This document shows, piece by piece, positions 60,439 to 64,000 of a stretch of DNA of 64,000 nt. A program made the translations under genes and the position numbers. The notes beneath the pieces were generated by a model. It searched no databases. It was not told the DNA's origin and was given only the letters and a program-made list of their open reading frames with translations. Source of the DNA: Lasiosphaeris hirsuta (taxonomy: Eukaryota; Ascomycota; Sordariomycetes; Sordariales; Lasiosphaeriaceae); NCBI GenBank assembly GCA_030549175.1, contig JAUKUA010000003.1:1178001-1242000 (forward strand), read 5' to 3'. How positions within the stretch are numbered: the first letter of the stretch is position 1; each line of letters begins with the position of its first letter.

Positions 60439-63128
60439 CTAGTCAACGTCCATGGTGTCCGAAGCGAGAGTCGGTATTGCAACCGTGATGGACGGATCTT
60501 CGTCTTCTCGTTTCGCGCAGTCCGAGAGGAACGAGCTGTTGTTTACGTCCCGTTCACCACTCCCTGGTCCGTTCCCTGCACAAAGCTTGTATTCGCCATC
60601 CTCCTGCCGCTCGATGATTCCTTCCTCTAGAGCCCATTTCGCCAACATCCCATCAACCCCAAGCCGCTGGGCCTCGCCCTTTTCCATGTGCCGACCGACA
60701 TGCTCAGTCCATTCGTCCCAGGACCCGGCACCTTCAAAAATAGTTTGGCAATCGGATTTAGGACATGCCGATTGTTGTGGTGGCTGCCTCCTAATGACAA
60801 GACAACTTGTTTGCATCTCCTTGACATGCGACTCCCATTCTACCTGCATCTTGCTGTCCCCTTTGGCTATTGACTTCTTGATGGCGAATGGCGCGTGCAT
60901 TCGACGCAAGTGTTGTGTGAAGAGATCCTTGCGGTTGAACTCGTTTCCTTTGCCGTCGGCGCTGCTCTGCGGGCATGAAGAGCATCGATAGTAGGTTAAA
61001 CACAAGTGCTGGGAGGCTATGTGCCGCTTCCACTCGTTTTTGGATCCAAAAGTGCTTGTGCAGCCAGCAAAGGAGAAAGCGCAAGGGAATGGTCTTGTGT
61101 GTGCAGCCGCAATGTGTTTGCGGAGCGAAGAGGAATCCTTAAACGGGGCATGGCTGCAATGCGTGCATCGGGTCTCTTGCTTCGGTGTCTGCTTCTGGAG
61201 CGGCCTTCTGGCTTTCGGTTTGGTTGGCGGGGTGTTGAATCCACCGCCGTGATGGTTTTCGTCGATCCCGGATTCGTTCGCTTCAGGCGAGGAGCCGGGA
61301 TCATCAACATGCCTGACGGCAATGCTGTCTCCTACCCTAGTCTGGCGGTCCGAGCTTGATGGTGTCTCGTCACTCATATGCCGGACGTGGCTCAGGGCCT
61401 TTAGCTGCTCTGCTGCCTCCTTCATTTCTGCCGAGTCCTCAACCTCGTCCTTGGGGTCGACGGCTGCCGGCTGTGCCGGACTCCCTTGGGGCAAAGGTGC
61501 CGAAGCGCTGGACGGGGCTGCCTGAGCCGGCTGCTTTTGCCTCGCGGTTTCCTGCTGTTGGGGGTGGTACTGGCCGGTGGCCTCACGCCGAACAACGGAT
61601 GGACTTCCGGCGGCAGCTGGATCCTCGACACCCTTGGGCACCAGGGAATCCTTGGACGTCGAATTGACGAGGCGCTGGTATAGGTGAATCATGTTGTTGG
61701 AATTGATGTGTCCGAGGAAGCAGCAAACTTTATCGTGCTGAACAATGCTCCATATAGCATGGGGCATTGAGATGAGCAGCATGGTAGGCGGGCCTAGAAA
61801 CATGCCCTCGACAGTGATCTTGGATGCAATGGATGGCATATTGTGGAGCCACTGGTTGAAAAAGGCCATATCGGGATTTGCATCCCCAACAAAAGTTGTG
61901 CATACCAAGACTCGAGCCTCATCGAAAATCAAGTCGGTGACCTCCTCCGGGGCTATTGGGCGATCTTCACGAGCACCCTTCCAAGGGCTTTGCGAGTCCG
62001 CTTCGACCGATTGAGGAGGCGATTGCAGACGGGCTCCCTTGGGGTCTAAGGGGACAAGAATTATACCGTGTCCCTTCGCAGCGGTCAAGGTGAAGAATAC
62101 TGGTGACTTCTCAGGGGCCGCAACCGGCTTGGCTGCTCCATTGGTTAGCCTCGCCACGGCCTGTGCAGCCTCTTGTTGCCTTTGCGTCAAGAGCTCGTCG
62201 TAAAGCCTTTGAACACTGAAAGGTTGGCCCGTACTGAGCCTATCAAGTGCTTCGGCCAAGTTGGCGGTGAATGAGCGAGACCCGGGCTCGAGTGAGCTCT
62301 GGTCGGGAGTGAAGGCGGCGATGGCCTGCTTCGCGCCGTGGCTTCCGGCTAGAGCTGCATCCCGGACAGCACAGGAGTCAATTAGGAGCAAAATCTCGGA
62401 TTGGGCATCCTCAAAGAGACAGCGCACTCCATCCCACTTCAATTTGGCCGCATCTTCGCGAGTATTGCTGCACAAGATAGGTCAGTGCGAGTAGGCGCAT
62501 CGCACGAGCGATTTGACTCACGAAGCCCAGAGGAGCTGATTGTCAGGTCCGACATAGCCATGACCGGCGTAGTATATGATCAGAAGATGGTCTGGACGGG
62601 CATTTTCGAGAAAGGAGGCAATTCGGGCGCCCAGCTTGATGCTGGGGTTGGGCACGGTAGGGATAGCCCACTTGTCGGTGTGGTAGTTGTATCTCTCCCG
62701 AAACACCTTTTCCAGGGCGAGCAGGTCTGGCTCGACCGAAGTATCCTCGTCCCACCTCAACAGCAGCACCGACACATTGGTGTGCTGCGACTTTAGAGTC
62801 TGCTGGTAAATATGCATGGCGGCATCCTGGAGGTGCCGAGCGAATGCCTCGAAGTCATGGCGCTCGGGTTGCGGCGCAATCGGCTCGGGAGGGAGGTGTT
62901 GGGGGGCTTGCTACAATTCGAATGTGTCAGCCTCCTCGAACAGCTCGGAGCCAGCAACCAGCGGCCGAGACGGCAGATGCGACAGCAGCCCGCAATTCAC
63001 AATGCACACACCTGGTCCTGGGCAAAGGGTTGCGCCGGCGGCAGGGCGGGCGCCGGCACGGGGAGAGAAGATGCGGGCGGATCAGGGACTTTCGGTGCCA
63101 GTCTCCTCCGCTTCGACGACGGCTCCAT
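60439..63128 (-). CDS. Caspase-like (C14-type) protein with three C2H2 zinc fingers
   Basis: Three exons on the minus strand: 63128-63012, 62910-62522 and 62467-60439, 844 residues. Introns are GT-AG (101 and 54 nt) and the joins are in frame. The first exon gives a basic N-terminus (SSKRRRL) that could be a nuclear signal. Residues about 80-210 form a caspase-like domain: a strand VSVLLLRWDED, then HLLIIYYAGHGY with the catalytic His at 156, and EILLLIDSCAV with Cys201. The His-Gly and Asp-Ser-Cys contexts are those of clan CD peptidases. A Pro/Gln/Ser-rich linker (about 440-590) leads to three C2H2 fingers: C603/C606/H620/H625, C631/C638/H651/H656 and C664/C667/H688/H693. The C-terminus is acidic. 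Cleavage specificity and role are unknown; regulated proteolysis near chromatin or in cell death is inference. Confidence 0.85.
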
Positions 63129-63351
63129 GGTCGGGCGGTTTCACTGCGGGCGGAAGCCGAGAGTCGCTGGCCCTCGGAGGGGGGAGAGAATGGCAGAGAG
63201 GAGATACTCGGCTCGATCCGACTCAAGCGGCGTTCGGGCTGCAGGGCGGGGCAAATGAGCTCTCTCAGCGTCGAGGGCTCAGTAGAGTCGCGAATTGAAG
63301 ACGGCAGGAGGTGGGATGGAAGTGCAGGCGGAGGTGAGGCCGGGGAGTGGG

Positions 63352-63397
63352 AGCACTGGGAAGCACTGGGAAGCAGCACTGGCAGCACTGGCAGCAC
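63352..63397. repeat. Short tandem repeat gcactggga/gcactggca
   Basis: About five 9-12-bp units in the promoter-side region of the caspase-like gene. Confidence 0.75.
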
Positions 63398-63476
63398 CTT
63401 TGCAGAAGGTAAGGCTGTGCTGAGCTGGAAAAGAGCCATTCGGCTCTGATTTAGCCTCGTGGCAGGGCGGTGAATT

Positions 63477-63501
63477 GGTTGGATTGGCTGGATTGGCTGG
63501 A
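63477..63501. repeat. Short tandem repeat ggattggct
   Basis: About two and a half 10-bp units of ttggattggc. Its CCAAT-like complements (attgg) could bind CCAAT factors, but this is only a suggestion. Confidence 0.55.
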
Positions 63502-63670
63502 CTCGCTCGTGCCGGACGGCCTCGAGAGCAGAGGAGGGGGGAAGCGGGGCTGACCTCGCGGCCTCGTCCACTCACGAGCTGCCATCGAGACCAACGCACG
63601 AGCCCATGTGTGATCAAATGGCCAGGTTCCCCTCCACGCCTCTCCCCCTCGTGCCTCTCTCCATCCAGCT

Positions 63671-63709
63671 TTTCCACTCAATTCCACTCATTCCACTCAT
63701 TCCACTCAC
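63671..63709. repeat. Short tandem repeat ttccactcat
   Basis: Four units of 9-10 bp (ttccactca with a/t spacers). Confidence 0.8.
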
Positions 63710-64000
63710 GGCCTCTTGCTGACCTCTCACGGTGGCTCTTGTGTGTCGCTTGTGTCTCTCTGGCCGCCTCTCTTCTGGCTGGCTGTCCACTTTCCCTGTC
63801 TCTCTGCCTCCTCGCTGGCGGGCCCTGGCACGCCGTTTTGCATTTCCACGTCGCCCTGTGTTCCCCCTGCCCTCCCTGGACGGAGTGACCGCACTGGGCA
63901 CCCATTGTGCTCCCTTGTCATTCCTGTCCCTCCCCTCCTGTGTCCCGAGTGTCTTCCCATCGCTGTCCTCTGTCCTCCAGTCCGCCTCTGGTTCTCGCTC

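Larger units (their letters stand above)
63129..64000. other. Upstream region of the caspase-like gene
   Basis: Pyrimidine-rich stretches and several short tandem repeats, but no supported gene. Frames on both strands here owe their length to high GC. Confidence 0.5.

Noticed and set aside
4357..63128. A biosynthetic gene cluster joining methyltransferase, GST and cupin genes
   Set aside because: They are separated by about 50 kb of transposons, the GST is dead, and no backbone enzyme (PKS, NRPS, terpene cyclase) is present.
62812..63571. Long open frames on both strands around the first exon of the caspase-like gene
   Set aside because: GC-rich shadow frames; only the minus-strand exon 63012-63128 splices into a recognisable domain.
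1..64000. tRNA, rRNA or CRISPR-like arrays
   Set aside because: No cloverleaf, rRNA core motif or regularly spaced direct repeat was seen; the short tandem repeats found are simple microsatellite-like arrays.

Overview
The window looks like a filamentous ascomycete chromosome (Pezizomycotina, probably a Sordariomycete). Genes carry short GT-AG introns of 51-168 nt, and protein families are typically fungal. A large AT-rich block shows repeat-induced point mutation (RIP): CpA has become TpA on both strands, and stops in former coding frames are mostly explained by CAA/CAG to TAA/TAG. The species cannot be named from the sequence.

Left gene island (1-5.3 kb): a six-exon AAA+ ATPase (+) converges on a single-exon SAM-dependent methyltransferase (-). 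From 5.6 to 7.6 kb the sequence degrades into short repeats, a fragment of a Helitron-type Pif1-like helicase and old LTR pieces.

Transposon block (about 7.3-51.3 kb): essentially all of it is LTR retrotransposon sequence. I separate four LTR types. LTR1 is about 1.33 kb (TGTCACACTGG...TGTGTCACA) and belongs to a chromodomain Gypsy element with about 6.1 kb of internal sequence; copies are C and D, a truncated copy A, B, and E. LTR2 is about 1.13 kb, LTR3 about 0.42-0.47 kb (also a chromodomain Gypsy), and LTR4 about 0.2-0.23 kb. Insertions can be ordered by target-site duplications (TSDs): E (36382-45126) sits in the 3' LTR of B with TSD cttgg, and B (28258-45745) sits in an LTR2 copy with TSD gtaag. 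That LTR2 copy abuts the 3' end of an LTR3-type element. All three complete LTR1 elements are dead; each has the reverse transcriptase YIDD motif changed to YINN or YIND. Between 22.4 and 27.6 kb there are RIP-damaged coding remnants I cannot assign.

Right gene island (51.3-64 kb): an App1-type (DUF2183, HAD-like) phosphatidate phosphatase (+); a glutathione S-transferase gene cut apart by a RIPped Gypsy fragment; a cupin protein (+) with a mitochondrial-like leader; a perfect solo LTR3 with TSD ataat; and a three-exon gene (-) encoding a caspase-like domain joined to three C2H2 zinc fingers. The genes do not form an obvious pathway. The best candidate for something little described is the caspase-like/zinc-finger fusion. 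The most informative mobile-element observation is the apparent self-priming site of the LTR1 elements, which LTR3 may share.
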